Notes: a model not told the origin generated them from the letters alone. A stretch of 38,156 nucleotides of DNA from Rhodobacter sp. (GCA_027487575.1 JAIYDJ010000098.1:1-38156); one strand, 5' to 3'; numbered from the stretch's first letter, positions 9,063-18,619 are shown. Made by a program: numbers and translations.

Positions 9063-10118
9063 TCAGACGGACGGTACGGGACGGTAGGGCTGCAGGAGCG
9101 GGCTGTCGTCCCGCCCCAGGACATCAGCCGCAACCCGTTCGCCGATCAGTGCGGCCAGGGTCACTCCGGAGTGCATGACGGCGACGGTCAACCCGGGGCG
9201 CACGTCACCCACCACGGGCAGGCCCTGTTCGGGAACCGGGCGTTGGCCGAGTGTCATGCGGGACCAGCGCAGGTCGGCTTCCGGCAGCAGCGTCCTGATC
9301 CGGTGCAGGGTCGCTTCGGCAAGGTCGGACAGCGCAGGGACGGTTTCGGCGTCATCCGACTGATGCGACGCGCTGGCGGGGGCCAGAATGTGGCCGGTCG
9401 CATCCTGACGGATCTCGCCATCCGGACCGACAAGAATATGGTTGATCAACGGCGGCAGGGGTTCGCTGCGCAGCAGCACTCCGGGACGGCGCAAAAGGGG
9501 CAGATCGTAGCCGACATCGCAAAGCAGGCCGGGCGTTGCGGTCCCGGTGGCCAGAATGGTGTGGTCTGCGTGGATCGGCCCCTGGTCCGTCCGGACCCCG
9601 GTGATCCGACTGGTGCCGATCAGGCCCGTGACCGGGGTGCCGAGGATCAGTTGCGCGCCCTGCCCCATCGCCGCCGTCAGCAGCCGGTCGGTCAAGGCGG
9701 CGGCGTCCACCGCGCCTTCGGTGGGGAATTGCAGGGCGCGGTCGGGGGGCGTCGCGATGTTCGGCTCCAGCCTTTCAAACTCGTCCGCGTCGATCAGGCG
9801 GGTCGGATAGCCGAGGTCGCGCAAGGCGTCATGGGTCGCCTCGAAGGCCGGGCCGGTTTCTTCCCACCACAGGGTCCCGGTCCACTGGATTCCGGTGCGC
9901 AGGGTGGCGTCCAGACGACGCCAGGCGGCGATGGCCTGAACCCGCAGACGGTGATGGTCGTCGTTCTGATAGTAACTGGCATTGATCCAGCCAAAGGATT
10001 TGCCCGAGGCTGCGGCGGCGGGGGTCACAGCCTCGATCACCGTCACGCGGGCGTGCGGCGCAAGGCGGTGGGCAATGGCTGCGCCGATGATCCCGGCCCC
10101 GATCACGAGAACTTTCAT
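9063..10118 (-). CDS. FAD-dependent oxidoreductase (DAO family)
   Basis: Likely oxidises an amine or amino acid with FAD, as do glycine/D-amino acid oxidases of the DAO fold. The 351-residue protein opens with the dinucleotide-binding fold MKVLVIGAGIIGAAIAHRLA and the acidic strand end VIEA, followed by SGKSFGWINASYY. The C-terminal part has LGQRPVPEQGLPVVGDV and the HSGVTLAALIGERVA segment that closes over the flavin in this family. The start at 10118 places the GAGIIG fold at the N-terminus with GGGGAG immediately upstream; the open frame extends to 10235 but without family resemblance. Divergent from the cupin gene. The substrate is not deducible. Confidence 0.88.
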   Translation of the reverse strand: MKVLVIGAGIIGAAIAHRLAPHARVTVIEAVTPAAAASGKSFGWINASYYQNDDHHRLRVQAIAAWRRLDATLRTGIQWTGTLWWEETGPAFEATHDALRDLGYPTRLIDADEFERLEPNIATPPDRALQFPTEGAVDAAALTDRLLTAAMGQGAQLILGTPVTGLIGTSRITGVRTDQGPIHADHTILATGTATPGLLCDVGYDLPLLRRPGVLLRSEPLPPLINHILVGPDGEIRQDATGHILAPASASHQSDDAETVPALSDLAEATLHRIRTLLPEADLRWSRMTLGQRPVPEQGLPVVGDVRPGLTVAVMHSGVTLAALIGERVAADVLGRDDSPLLQPYRPVPSV

Positions 10119-10212
10119 CTCCCCAGTGTCTTTGAGCCGGCGGGCGCTGTCGAGGGGGTTTTCTTTCGCGCCGGTGACGGGGATATTCGGGACACGGACG
10201 AAAGGGCACGGC

Positions 10213-10638
10213 ATGGGCGAGGCAGAGCGGATCATTGCGGCATTGGCATTGTCCGCGCATCCCGAGGGTGGATGGTATCGGCAGACCTGGGTCGGCCCCG
10301 GAACGGATCGGGCCAGCGGGACGGCGATCCTTTTTCTGCTGGCCTTGGGCGAGCGCAGCCACTGGCACCGGGTGGATGCGGATGAGATCTGGCTGTTTCA
10401 TGCCGGTGCGCCGCTGATCCTGAGTCTGGGCGCGGATGCTTCGGGGTGTCGCGAGATGCGGCTGGGACCGGACGTTCTGGGTGGCGACGCGGTGCAGGGC
10501 ATCGTACCTGCGGGGTGGTGGCAGGCGGCGCGGACCACCGGCGACTGGTCGCTGGTCAGTTGCACGGTCAGTCCCGGCTTCCGGTTCGGGGGGTTTGAAC
10601 TCGCCGCACCCGGTTTCGACATTCCGGTGCGCGTGTGA
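10213..10638 (+). CDS. Cupin protein of the DUF985 type
   Basis: 141 residues forming one small beta-barrel. Recognisable family phrases are LSAHPEGGWYRQTW near the N-terminus, ILFLLALGERSHWHRVDADEIW (the metal-ligand-like His-x-His and Glu), and VPAGWWQAARTTGDWSLVSCTVSPGF at the end. DUF985 cupins have no settled function; some relatives act on sugars. The ATG at 10213 gives the family N-terminus and lies 94 bp from the divergent oxidoreductase. The stop TGA at 10636-10638 shares one base with the ATG of the desaturase, indicating translational coupling. Confidence 0.85.
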   Translation: MGEAERIIAALALSAHPEGGWYRQTWVGPGTDRASGTAILFLLALGERSHWHRVDADEIWLFHAGAPLILSLGADASGCREMRLGPDVLGGDAVQGIVPAGWWQAARTTGDWSLVSCTVSPGFRFGGFELAAPGFDIPVRV

Positions 10639-11519
10639 TGGATCATCGGACGTTTGTCGCGGCGTTGGAGCCGGGGGTGAAGGCGGCGCTGACAGAGCGA
10701 ACGGATGGGCCGGGGCTGCGGCATCTGGCGCAGCACGGCGGGGCGATCCTGATCTGCGGGCTGTGGATCGCGCTGGGTTGGCCGCTGTGGTGGGCCCTGC
10801 TGCCGGTCCACGGCGTGCTGATCGTGTTTCTGTTCACGCTGGAGCATGAGGCGACGCACAAGACGCCGTTTGCCAATGAGGCGCTGAACGAGTGGGTGGG
10901 GCGCGCCTGCGGGTTTCTGCTGCTGTTGCCGTTCGAGTGGTTTCGCTATTTCCATCTGGCGCATCACCGCTGGACCAACATTCCGGGCCGCGACCCGGAA
11001 CTGGCGGGGGCCAAGCCCGAAACGCTGCGGGCCTGGGTCTGGCATGTGTCGGGCCTGCCCTACTGGCTGTCGCAGGGGCGGCTAGTCTGGGCCCTGTGCG
11101 CGGGGCGGGGCGGTGCCGACTATCTGCCTGCCGGGGCGATAAAGCGGGTGCAGGCCGAGGCGCGGTGGATGGTGGCAGGATATGCCGGGCTTCTGGTGCT
11201 GTGGCCGGGGGTGGTCTGGGTCTGGATCCTGCCGGTGCTGCTGGGCCAGCCCGTGCTGCGGCTTTACCTGCTGGCCGAGCATGGCGATTGCCCGCAGGTG
11301 GCCGACATGTTCCAGAACACGCGCACCGTGGTCACCGACCGTCTGGTGCGGTTCCTGGCGTGGAATATGCCCTACCACACCGAACATCACGTCTATCCGG
11401 CCGTGCCGTTCCACCGCCTGCCGGACCTGCATACGATGATGAAGGCCGAATTGCGGGTCACGGCAGACGGCTATGCCGCGTTCACCAAGGATTATCTGGC
11501 GCGGCGGCATCTGATCTGA
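10638..11519 (+). CDS. Membrane fatty acid desaturase
   Basis: 293-residue di-iron membrane enzyme. All three histidine boxes are present: HEATH (70-74), HLAHH (106-110) and HTEHH (247-251), with hydrophobic helices between and around them (about 33-66, 90-104 and 178-212). Members of this family insert a double bond or hydroxyl into lipids using O2 and electrons from ferredoxin or cytochrome. Which lipid is acted on cannot be said. The start overlaps the stop of the cupin gene by one base, so the two are one transcription unit. The ATG at 10638 is preferred over the GTG at 10635 because of that coupling. Confidence 0.9.
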   Translation: MDHRTFVAALEPGVKAALTERTDGPGLRHLAQHGGAILICGLWIALGWPLWWALLPVHGVLIVFLFTLEHEATHKTPFANEALNEWVGRACGFLLLLPFEWFRYFHLAHHRWTNIPGRDPELAGAKPETLRAWVWHVSGLPYWLSQGRLVWALCAGRGGADYLPAGAIKRVQAEARWMVAGYAGLLVLWPGVVWVWILPVLLGQPVLRLYLLAEHGDCPQVADMFQNTRTVVTDRLVRFLAWNMPYHTEHHVYPAVPFHRLPDLHTMMKAELRVTADGYAAFTKDYLARRHLI

Positions 11520-11586
11520 GATGGCGTTTCGGATGGCCCCTGCTGCACGGGTGCGCTAGGTCGCGCAGGCGATGGGAGATTGCGGG

Positions 11587-12522
11587 ATGGCCGAAGCGGT
11601 TGTGGTGAAGAACGAAGATACGGGACGCGGCTTTGCCCTGGCGCTGAGCGCCTATCTGTTGTGGGGATTTCTGCCGCTGTTCATGAAGGCGCTGGCGCAC
11701 ATCTCGCCTGCCGAAGTGATCGCGCACCGGGTGATCTGGTCGGTGCCGATCGCCGGGGCGGTTTTGTGGCTTACCGGGCGGACCGGTGATCTGCGCGCCG
11801 CGATCCGCAACCCGCGCATGCTGGGAATGGCGGCGGTGACGGCGGCATTGATCAGCGTGAACTGGGGGATCTATGTCTGGGCCATCGGGTCGGGGCACGC
11901 GCTGGATGCGGCGCTGGGATATTACATCAACCCGCTGTTTTCGGTGTTTCTGGGGGCGGCACTGCTGGGCGAACGCCTAAGCCGGTGGCAGATGGTGGCC
12001 ATCGGGCTGGCGGTTCTGGCCGTGGCGGTGCTGACAGTCGAGGCGGGACGTCTGCCGTGGCTGGCGCTGTCGCTGACCATCAGTTGGGCCGCCTATGCCT
12101 ATTTCAAGAAATCCCTGCCGATCGGGCCCAATCAGGGATTCCTGCTGGAGGTTCTGCTGCTGCTGGGGCCCGCGCTGGCCTATGTGGCCTGGCTCGGCTG
12201 GACGGGCACGGGGCATTTTGCGGTGGGGGTGCCGTTCGACACCGGCATGTTGCTGGCCTGTGGGGTGGTGACGGCGGCACCCTTGATGATCTATGCCAAC
12301 GGGGCCAAGCTGCTGCGGCTGTCGACCATCGGCATGATGCAGTACATCGCGCCGACGATGATCTTTCTGACGGCCGTGTTCATCTTTGACGAGCCGTTCG
12401 GTCGGGGCAAGATGATCGCGTTTCCGATGATCTGGCTGGGGCTTGCGATCTATACTTGGGAGGTGGTCCGGATCGCGCGGCTCAGGCCGGTTGCGAAGGC
12501 ACCCGTTGCCGCGGCGCAGTGA
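11587..12522 (+). CDS. rarD: RarD-type EamA transporter
   Basis: 311-residue inner-membrane protein with about ten helices. The N-terminal ALSAYLLWGFLPLFMKAL, the HRVIWSVP segment, LISVNWGIYVWAI and LGYYINPLFSVFLGA are characteristic of RarD proteins. RarD gives chloramphenicol resistance in some bacteria, but its natural substrate is unclear. The start at 11587 follows GGGAG at 11573-11577; an in-frame ATG at 11572 is less well placed. It stands 67 bp after the desaturase and converges on the acidic-protein gene, with a hairpin between them. Confidence 0.92.
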   Translation: MAEAVVVKNEDTGRGFALALSAYLLWGFLPLFMKALAHISPAEVIAHRVIWSVPIAGAVLWLTGRTGDLRAAIRNPRMLGMAAVTAALISVNWGIYVWAIGSGHALDAALGYYINPLFSVFLGAALLGERLSRWQMVAIGLAVLAVAVLTVEAGRLPWLALSLTISWAAYAYFKKSLPIGPNQGFLLEVLLLLGPALAYVAWLGWTGTGHFAVGVPFDTGMLLACGVVTAAPLMIYANGAKLLRLSTIGMMQYIAPTMIFLTAVFIFDEPFGRGKMIAFPMIWLGLAIYTWEVVRIARLRPVAKAPVAAAQ

Positions 12523-12610
12523 CCCCGCGGCTTGATCGCCGATGAAAGCGCCGCAATCCCGCCTTGGCACAGGGCCCCTGCGCCTGAAGAATCGGCGGGC
12601 AGGGCGGACG

Positions 12611-12640
12611 GATGAAGCGCCCGCTATGGAGCGCTTCATC
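12611..12640. terminator. Stem-loop between convergent rarD and acidic-protein gene
   Basis: A perfect 10-bp stem (GATGAAGCGC with GCGCTTCATC) closes a 10-base loop. It lies 88 bp after the rarD stop and 8 bp after the stop of the minus-strand gene. It is well placed as a shared terminator, but neither side has a clear T-tract, so intrinsic termination is uncertain. Confidence 0.42.
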
Positions 12641-12648
12641 GGTGTGTG

Positions 12649-13617
12649 TCAGATCATTTCGGGTATTTCGGTTTCCTCGGCATCTTCCACCACTGGTTCA
12701 TTTTCGGGGATGATGCTGGTCGTGAGCGAAGCCATCAGTTCGAGCGCGTCTGCGTCCACGGGTGGCAGCTCATCGCGGGTTTCCTCTGAACTGTCGACCA
12801 TCAGTTCGGGTTCGGGCGCATCATTGCCAACCGCTTCCCCGTTCATTTCGGCAATTGCGGCGTCGTAGGCGTCGATGACCGCCGCGGCATCTTCGAAGCC
12901 GCCTTCCGGCGCCTCGATGCGGAAGGTTTCCTGCAAGGCACCCTCTTCGTCTTCCTCGTAGAACGCCACCGAGTCGACAAGGCCGACATCGCCACCGATC
13001 TCCTCGAAATAGTTCAGGTAGTTTGCGAAGGTCGGCTCGGTCCCGGCGGGAAGAGCGGGAATGTCGAATTCGTTGTTCTCGGGTTCTGTCGCGAGGACGA
13101 AGTACCCGCCGTTGGGCATCCCCGACGCATCTTCGCCATAGTCGAAGAACACCTTCTCATAGGTCGCCTCGTCAGGTTCTTCCGGAGTATAGGGGTCGCC
13201 CGAGACGCCCTTGATCGACCCTGCATCGGTCGTCGTCGAAGTGGCGCGGATGCCGAACAGGTCGATGTCGTCCAGGCTGCTGATCTGCAGCGGAATGGTC
13301 AGCGTGTCGCCCTGGGTCAGGTAGGTATCCTTGTCGGTGCCGTCAGGGCCAAGCCCCGGATCGCTGAGCTTGATCGCCTCGTCCCACTGGACCGCTTCGC
13401 CTTCATAGACCGACCCGGCCCCGTTCATGTTCAATGGTCCCTTCAGGCTGGCACTGGTGCCTGAAAGGTCGTCATCCCCGAAATAGACCGCATTCACGTC
13501 CATCGCGCCTTCGTTCACCTGAACGTCCGCAAAGAACTGGCCATCCTTTTCGTAAACGGTCACGGTGTAGGAAAGTCCGTTTTCCTGATAGTCGAAAATC
13601 TTGGCTTCATGGCTCAT
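12649..13617 (-). CDS. Very acidic protein, probably calcium-binding or exported; function unknown
   Basis: 322 residues, extremely rich in Asp and Glu with few Lys/Arg and no obvious N-terminal signal peptide. The middle has phrases such as [41 protein letters not shown] and [13 protein letters not shown]. These recall beta-rich modules of Rhodobacteraceae RTX-like proteins secreted by type I systems, though no GGxGxDxxx nonapeptides are present. The C-terminal 70 residues are low-complexity and acidic ([15 protein letters not shown] at the end). The start at 13617 (MSHEAKIF) is preceded by AAAGGGG; the frame is open to 13755 but that part is not acidic. A TTGACA lies on the minus strand at 13755-13750, 133 bp upstream. 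Type I export is a guess. Confidence 0.75.
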   Translation of the reverse strand: MSHEAKIFDYQENGLSYTVTVYEKDGQFFADVQVNEGAMDVNAVYFGDDDLSGTSASLKGPLNMNGAGSVYEGEAVQWDEAIKLSDPGLGPDGTDKDTYLTQGDTLTIPLQISSLDDIDLFGIRATSTTTDAGSIKGVSGDPYTPEEPDEATYEKVFFDYGEDASGMPNGGYFVLATEPENNEFDIPALPAGTEPTFANYLNYFEEIGGDVGLVDSVAFYEEDEEGALQETFRIEAPEGGFEDAAAVIDAYDAAIAEMNGEAVGNDAPEPELMVDSSEETRDELPPVDADALELMASLTTSIIPENEPVVEDAEETEIPEMI

Positions 13618-13776
13618 GGCGGCCCCTTTGCGCGCTGATCGCGTTGGCCGAACCGGTGCGACGGCAGTCTGCCCTGATACACTGAAGCAAACGACCTGCA
13701 CAAAACGGCCACCAACAATGTCTGCCACATGGCATGATTGCGCCCAATTTGTCAAAACTGCAGCTCATTTGTGGCA

Positions 13777-13793
13777 GGAAACAGTCCGTTTCC
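13777..13793. terminator. Small hairpin overlapping the anmK stop codon
   Basis: GGAAAC and GTTTCC form a 6-bp stem with a 5-base loop, touching the TAG stop of anmK. On the minus strand no T-tract follows, so it is at best a weak terminator or an operator for the acidic-protein gene downstream. Confidence 0.25.
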
Positions 13794-14887
13794 TAAGGTC
13801 GGCTGATCTGTCCGCCACCGACGGCAGCGGGCACGCCCGTGGTACCGGGGGCAGACGTCGGCAGGCCAAGCGCCACGCGGGCGGCGAGAAAGGCGAAGGC
13901 CTGTGCCTCGAGCATGTCGCCGTTCAGGCCGACCGCCTCGACCGGGTCGGCTGGCAGGCCGCAGCGCTGTGCAAGGGCGCCCATCAGCGTGATGTTGTGG
14001 CGGCCCCCGCCGGTGACCAGCAAGCGCGTGACGGGGGTCGGGAAATGTTCAAGGCCGCGCGCGACAGCAGCGGCGGCAGCGTGGGTCAGGGTGGCGGCCG
14101 CATCGGCATCCGACAGGTGGGCCACAGCGGGCAAGAGAGAATGGAAATCATTCCGGTCCAAAGACTTGGGCGGCATCTTGTAGAAATACGGGTGGGACAG
14201 GAATGCGTCGATCACGGCGTCGTCGTGAGCGCCGGAAGCGGCAAGAGCACCGCGCTCGTCCTGGCTTTGCCCCAGCCGCTGCGCCATCAGATCGTTGACC
14301 GGCGCATTGGCGGGGCCGGTGTCGAAGGCAAGGCAGGCCCCGGGGTGGTCGGGTGCCGTCTGGCGCGGATCGACCCATGTCAGGTTGCCGACGCCGCCCA
14401 TGTTGAGAAAGGCCAGAGGCGCGTCCGCCCCGATCCAGCGCGCGCAGGCGAAGTGATAGAACGGGGCCAAGGGCGCGCCCTGCCCGCCCATCGCCACGTC
14501 GTTGCTGCGGAAATCCCAGATGACCGGCAGGCCCAGCACTTGCGACAGCAGCGCGCCGTTGCCGGTCTGGTGCGTGCCACGCCCGCGCGGATCATGCGCC
14601 AGCGTCTGTCCATGAAAGCCCACCAGATCGACGCCGGAAAAACGCGACAAAAGCTCGGCATGTGCGCTTTCCACCACTTCTGCGGCGCGGGCCACATCGG
14701 GATCGCCCGGCCACTGGCCAAGGGCGGCGCGCACCGTCGCCTGTTCCGACGGGGTGTAGGGGCGATAGGCGTCGGGGCCGAAGTCCAAGATTGCGTGGCC
14801 GTCGGTCAAGACCATGGCCGCATCGACCCCGTCAAGCGAGGTGCCCGACATCGCCCCAAGACACCACAGCGGACCCGGTTTCATCAT
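13793..14887 (-). CDS. anmK: Anhydro-N-acetylmuramic acid kinase
   Basis: Cytosolic enzyme that hydrolyses and phosphorylates 1,6-anhydro-N-acetylmuramic acid, feeding recycled cell wall sugar into N-acetylmuramate 6-phosphate. The 364-residue protein has the family N-terminus [18 protein letters not shown] (ATP-binding), [12 protein letters not shown], the [17 protein letters not shown] segment ([14 protein letters not shown]), [14 protein letters not shown] and the late [14 protein letters not shown] motif. The start is at the tandem ATGs at 14887/14884, preceded by AGGGGAAG; I use the first. The frame runs open far upstream over tyrS, but that is antisense shadow. Divergent from tyrS with 60 bp between them. 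Confidence 0.96.
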   Translation of the reverse strand: MMKPGPLWCLGAMSGTSLDGVDAAMVLTDGHAILDFGPDAYRPYTPSEQATVRAALGQWPGDPDVARAAEVVESAHAELLSRFSGVDLVGFHGQTLAHDPRGRGTHQTGNGALLSQVLGLPVIWDFRSNDVAMGGQGAPLAPFYHFACARWIGADAPLAFLNMGGVGNLTWVDPRQTAPDHPGACLAFDTGPANAPVNDLMAQRLGQSQDERGALAASGAHDDAVIDAFLSHPYFYKMPPKSLDRNDFHSLLPAVAHLSDADAAATLTHAAAAAVARGLEHFPTPVTRLLVTGGGRHNITLMGALAQRCGLPADPVEAVGLNGDMLEAQAFAFLAARVALGLPTSAPGTTGVPAAVGGGQISRP

Positions 14888-14947
14888 GGCTTCCCCTGCC
14901 CCTTTGCCAGCGGTATACCCCGGCCACCTTTCATGCACGAGGCTGTG

Positions 14948-16192
14948 ATGACCTACCACCCGAAATCGGACTTCATGGGCGTGATGATGGAGCGCGGCTA
15001 TCTTGCCGACTGCACCGATTATCAGGCGCTGGACGCGGCTTTGGTCAAGGGGGTCGTGCCTGCCTATATCGGCTATGACGCAACCGCCAGTTCGCTGCAT
15101 GTCGGGCATCTTTTGAACATCATGATGCTTCGCTGGCTGCAAAGGACCGGGCACAAGCCGATCACCCTGATGGGCGGCGGGACGACCAAGGTGGGCGACC
15201 CTTCGTTCCGCGCGGATGAGCGGCCCTTGCTGTCGGCGGCGCAGATCGACGTGAACATCGACGCAATGAAGCAGGTGTTCGCGCGGTACCTGTCCTACGG
15301 CGATCAGCCGACCGACGCGATCATGCTGAACAATGCCGAATGGCTGGACGGATTGAACTACCTCGATTTCCTGCGCGATATCGGGCGGCATTTCAGCGTG
15401 AACCGGATGCTGGCGTTTGAATCGGTGAAGTCCCGGCTGGACCGAGAGCAGTCTCTGTCCTTCCTTGAGTTCAACTACATGATCCTGCAGGCCTATGACT
15501 TCCTTGAACTGAACCGCCGCTATGGCTGCCTGTTGCAGATGGGCGGGTCGGATCAGTGGGGCAACATCATCAACGGCATCGACCTGACCCGCCGGGTTCT
15601 GGACCACGAGATTTTCGGGCTGACCTCGCCGCTCCTGACCACTTCGGATGGGCGGAAGATGGGCAAGTCGCAGGGCGGCGCGGTCTGGCTGAACGGTGAC
15701 ATGTTGAGCCCGTACGAGTTCTGGCAGTTCTGGCGCAACACAACCGACGCAGACGTGGGGCGGTTTCTGAAGCTTTACACAGAAGTGCCGGTCGACGAGT
15801 GCAACCGGCTGGGTTCGCTGGCGGGGTCCGAGATCAACGGGGCCAAGATCGTGCTGGCAAACGCGGTGACGACGTTGTTGCACGGGGCCGAAGCCGCGGC
15901 GGCGGCCGAGGCCACGGCGCGCGATGTGTTCGAAAAGGGCGGTGTCGGGGAGGATTTGCCGACCTTCACCGTTTCGCAGGCCGATCTGCCGGTGACGGTG
16001 GCGCAACTGTTCGTGCGGGCGGGGCTGTCCGGGTCAGGCAAGGATGCCAAGCGGCTGATTGCCGAGGGCGGCGCGCGGCTGAACGACGAGGTGGTTCTGG
16101 ATGCCGGGCACAAGCTGGGCGCGGGCGAATTGGCCGAACCGGTGAAGCTGACAGCAGGGCGCAAGCGGCATGCGCTGGTTGTTCTGGGGTAG
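14948..16192 (+). CDS. tyrS: Tyrosyl-tRNA synthetase
   Basis: Charges tRNA-Tyr with tyrosine. The protein has 414 residues. The class I signatures are HVGH (51-54, the HIGH box) and KMGKS (237-241, the KMSKS loop). The tyrosine pocket shows [15 protein letters not shown] and [11 protein letters not shown]. An S4 RNA-binding domain occupies about residues 345-405 ([16 protein letters not shown]). The ATG at 14948 has GAGG five bases upstream; an in-frame ATG at 14933 is possible but has no Shine-Dalgarno element. The TAG stop is contributed by the palindromic repeat that follows. Convergent with ppiA. Secure identification. Confidence 0.97.
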   Translation: MTYHPKSDFMGVMMERGYLADCTDYQALDAALVKGVVPAYIGYDATASSLHVGHLLNIMMLRWLQRTGHKPITLMGGGTTKVGDPSFRADERPLLSAAQIDVNIDAMKQVFARYLSYGDQPTDAIMLNNAEWLDGLNYLDFLRDIGRHFSVNRMLAFESVKSRLDREQSLSFLEFNYMILQAYDFLELNRRYGCLLQMGGSDQWGNIINGIDLTRRVLDHEIFGLTSPLLTTSDGRKMGKSQGGAVWLNGDMLSPYEFWQFWRNTTDADVGRFLKLYTEVPVDECNRLGSLAGSEINGAKIVLANAVTTLLHGAEAAAAAEATARDVFEKGGVGEDLPTFTVSQADLPVTVAQLFVRAGLSGSGKDAKRLIAEGGARLNDEVVLDAGHKLGAGELAEPVKLTAGRKRHALVVLG

Positions 16193-16257
16193 GATGGGCA
16201 ATCTGCCCATCCCCGTAACGGTCGCGCAGGATGGGCAATATTGCCCATCCTACGGGG
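16192..16257. repeat. Nested palindromic repeat between convergent tyrS and ppiA
   Basis: It contains two related units. The first, at 16192-16212, is a 9-bp stem (GGATGGGCA with TGCCCATCC) around a 3-base loop. The second, at 16228-16251, is a perfect 24-bp palindrome with half-site AGGATGGGCAAT. CCCCGTA at 16211-16217 also pairs with TACGGGG at 16251-16257, enclosing the second unit. The GTAGGATGGGC outer edge appears at both ends and supplies the TAG stop of each flanking gene. It looks like a REP-type dispersed element acting as a two-way terminator; the genome copy number is unknown. Confidence 0.7.
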
Positions 16258-16798
16258 CGACGGTCACTTTCGCCATGATGTCGGGCGTGGCGGGCGGTTC
16301 ACCTTTGGTGATCGCGTCGACCACCTCCATCCCGGAAATCACCCGTCCCACGACCGTATACTGGCCGTTCAGAAAATCGCCGGGCGCGAACATGATGAAG
16401 AACTGGCTGTTTGCGCTGTCGGGGTCCTGCGAGCGGGCCATGCCGACGACGCCCCGGTCGAACGGAATGTCCGAGAATTCGGCGGGCAGGTCCGGGCGGG
16501 TTGATCCGCCCATTCCGGCGCGGGCGGTGTCGCCGCCGGCCTTTGCGAATTCGACGTCGCCGGTCTGGGCCATGAAACCGTCGATGACGCGGTGGAACTG
16601 CACGTTGTCATAGGCCCCCTCGGTGGCGAGCGCCGTGATCTGCTCGACATGCTTCGGGGCCACATCGGGCAGAAGATCGATCACCACGGTGCCTGTGGCG
16701 GCACCCGCGACCTCGATCATCAGGTTCGGGCCGGGGCCGTCTTCCTGGGCAAGGGCGGGGGTGGCGAGCAGGGTTAGGAGAAGGACCTTACGCAACAT
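16250..16798 (-). CDS. ppiA: Periplasmic peptidyl-prolyl cis-trans isomerase (cyclophilin)
   Basis: 182 residues. The N-terminus [18 protein letters not shown] is a clean Sec signal peptide with an ALA-Q cleavage site, so the enzyme folds proteins in the periplasm. The cyclophilin core shows [15 protein letters not shown] (catalytic Arg), [15 protein letters not shown] and [13 protein letters not shown]. Its start overlaps the last 11 bases of the upstream cyclophilin gene, so the two are translated together. The TAG stop at 16250-16252 lies in the palindromic repeat. The paired gene encodes a version without a signal, giving a periplasmic and a cytosolic enzyme from one transcript. Confidence 0.94.
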   Translation of the reverse strand: MLRKVLLLTLLATPALAQEDGPGPNLMIEVAGAATGTVVIDLLPDVAPKHVEQITALATEGAYDNVQFHRVIDGFMAQTGDVEFAKAGGDTARAGMGGSTRPDLPAEFSDIPFDRGVVGMARSQDPDSANSQFFIMFAPGDFLNGQYTVVGRVISGMEVVDAITKGEPPATPDIMAKVTVAP

Positions 16799-17294
16799 CG
16801 GCGGCCACCCGGACGGTGATCATGCTGTCGGGGTTCGCCGGCGGCTCGCCGCGGGTGATCTTGTCGACATGTTCCATCCCCGAGATGACGCGGCCGTAGA
16901 CGGTATACTGCCGGTTCAGGAAGTGGTTGTCGGAAAAGTTGATGAAGAACTGGCTGTTGGCCGAGTTCGGGTTCTGCGACCTTGCCGCGCCGATGGTGCC
17001 CCGGTCGTGCGGGATGCCGGAAAACTCTGCCGGAACATCGGGGTGGGACGATCCGCCCGTCCCGGCCCGGCGCAGGTTGGCGCCGCCCGCAATTCCATGC
17101 TCCACATCGCCGGTCTGCGCCATGAAGCCGTCGATCACCCGGTGGAACACCACATTGTCATAGGCCTTGGCGCGGGCCAGCGTCTTCATCCGGTCGCAGT
17201 GCTGCGGCGCGATGTCGGGCAGCAGGGCGATGACAACCTCGCCGTCCTTCAGTGTGATGATGATGGTGTTTTCCGGGTCGGTGATAGCGGCCAT
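16788..17294 (-). CDS. ppiB: Cytosolic peptidyl-prolyl cis-trans isomerase (cyclophilin)
   Basis: 168 residues with no signal peptide, hence cytosolic. The cyclophilin fold is evident from [20 protein letters not shown] (catalytic Arg), the [17 protein letters not shown] substrate-pocket segment and [13 protein letters not shown]. It catalyses proline isomerisation during protein folding. The ATG at 17294 (MAAITDPEN) has AAAGGACG upstream; the open frame to 17459 has no family resemblance. It is the first gene of a two-gene operon with ppiA, which overlaps it by 11 bases. Divergent from pgk across 134 bp. The pair are clear paralogues and probably arose by tandem duplication. Confidence 0.95.
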   Translation of the reverse strand: MAAITDPENTIIITLKDGEVVIALLPDIAPQHCDRMKTLARAKAYDNVVFHRVIDGFMAQTGDVEHGIAGGANLRRAGTGGSSHPDVPAEFSGIPHDRGTIGAARSQNPNSANSQFFINFSDNHFLNRQYTVYGRVISGMEHVDKITRGEPPANPDSMITVRVAADVA

Positions 17295-17428
17295 TGGGCA
17301 TCGTCCTTTGGTTTCTTTGCCCCGGGAACCTAGTGGGCCGGGGTGCAAAGGGGAAGGGGGCAGAGTCAGATCGGTTGACGCGGGGCAGGGTTCAGCCGAA
17401 ACAGGGGCGCGCAACGCAGGAGTCGCGG

Positions 17429-18619
17429 ATGGCCTGGAAGACATTGGATGACATCGCACTCGCCGGTCGGGTGGTCTTGACGCGGGTGGACATCAACGTG
17501 CCGATGGAGGGGGGCCGTGTGACCGACGCCACCCGGATCGAGAAGATCGCACCGACGGTCGAAGACATCATCGCACGCGGCGGGCGGGTGGTGCTGCTGG
17601 CGCATTTCGACCGGCCCAAGGGCAAGGTCGTGGCGTCGATGAGCTTGTCCCATGTGGTGGGCGCGCTGGAAACCGCCTTGGGTCGCCGCGTTGTGTTCGG
17701 GGCGGATTGCGTGGGCGAAGTGGCCGAAGCGGCGATTGCGGCGGCGGGACCGGGCGATGTGGTGCTATTGGAGAATACCCGGTTTCATGCCGGGGAAGAG
17801 GCGAACGACCCCGCCCTTGCGGCCGGGATGGCGGCCTTGGGCGATGTGTTCGTGAATGATGCCTTTTCGGCGGCACACCGCGCCCATGCGTCAACGGCGG
17901 GGCTGGCGCATCTGCTGCCCGCCGCGGCGGGGCGGTTGATGGAGGCCGAGTTGCGTGCGCTCGAATCGGCCTTGGGCACGCCCGAGCGTCCGGTGGTGGC
18001 GGTGGTGGGCGGGGCCAAGGTTTCGACCAAGCTGGAACTGCTGGGCAACCTTGTGGCAAAGGTCGATCATCTGGTCATCGGCGGCGGCATGGCGAACACC
18101 TTTTTGGTGGCACAGGGCGTAGAGGTCGGCAAATCGCTGGCCGAGCGCGACATGGCCGGAATGGCGCTGGAGATTCTGGAAAAGGCCAGAGCCGCGGGCT
18201 GCACGATCCATCTGCCGGTCGATATCGTGGTGGCGCAGGAATTCAAGGCGGGAGCGGCCTGCGAGGTGCTGCCGGTTGCCAACTGTCCGGCGGATGCGAT
18301 GATCCTGGATGCGGGTCCGCAGACGGTGGCCGCGATTGTTGCCGTGTTCGGGGAATGCAGGACCTTGATCTGGAACGGCCCGCTCGGGGCGTTCGAGATT
18401 GCGCCGTTTGACGCGGCGACCACGGCTGCGGCGCAGGCCGCGGCTGCCTTGACGGAGGAGGGCAAGCTAATTTCGGTCGCGGGCGGGGGCGATACGGTTT
18501 CGGCGCTGAACCATGCCGGAGCGGCGAGCGGGTTCACGTTCATTTCAACCGCAGGGGGCGCGTTTCTGGAATGGATGGAGGGCAAGGAGTTGCCGGGGGT
18601 GGCTGCGCTCCTAGATTGA
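17429..18619 (+). CDS. pgk: Phosphoglycerate kinase
   Basis: Transfers phosphate between 1,3-bisphosphoglycerate and ADP in glycolysis and gluconeogenesis. The 396-residue protein shows the substrate-binding [28 protein letters not shown] and [13 protein letters not shown] in the N-domain. The nucleotide side has [17 protein letters not shown], a hinge-side NGPLGAFE and the [10 protein letters not shown] glycine loop. The usual HLGRPKG loop reads HFDRPKG here, a mild variation also seen in related bacteria. AGGAG lies 7 bases before the ATG at 17429. Upstream is a 36-bp imperfect inverted repeat shared with the divergent ppiB. Confidence 0.97.
   Translation: MAWKTLDDIALAGRVVLTRVDINVPMEGGRVTDATRIEKIAPTVEDIIARGGRVVLLAHFDRPKGKVVASMSLSHVVGALETALGRRVVFGADCVGEVAEAAIAAAGPGDVVLLENTRFHAGEEANDPALAAGMAALGDVFVNDAFSAAHRAHASTAGLAHLLPAAAGRLMEAELRALESALGTPERPVVAVVGGAKVSTKLELLGNLVAKVDHLVIGGGMANTFLVAQGVEVGKSLAERDMAGMALEILEKARAAGCTIHLPVDIVVAQEFKAGAACEVLPVANCPADAMILDAGPQTVAAIVAVFGECRTLIWNGPLGAFEIAPFDAATTAAAQAAAALTEEGKLISVAGGGDTVSALNHAGAASGFTFISTAGGAFLEWMEGKELPGVAALLD

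Noticed and set aside
14888..16006. Long N-terminal extension of anmK over tyrS
   Set aside because: The family N-terminus [10 protein letters not shown] starts right after 14887 and has a good ribosome binding site; the extension is antisense to tyrS.
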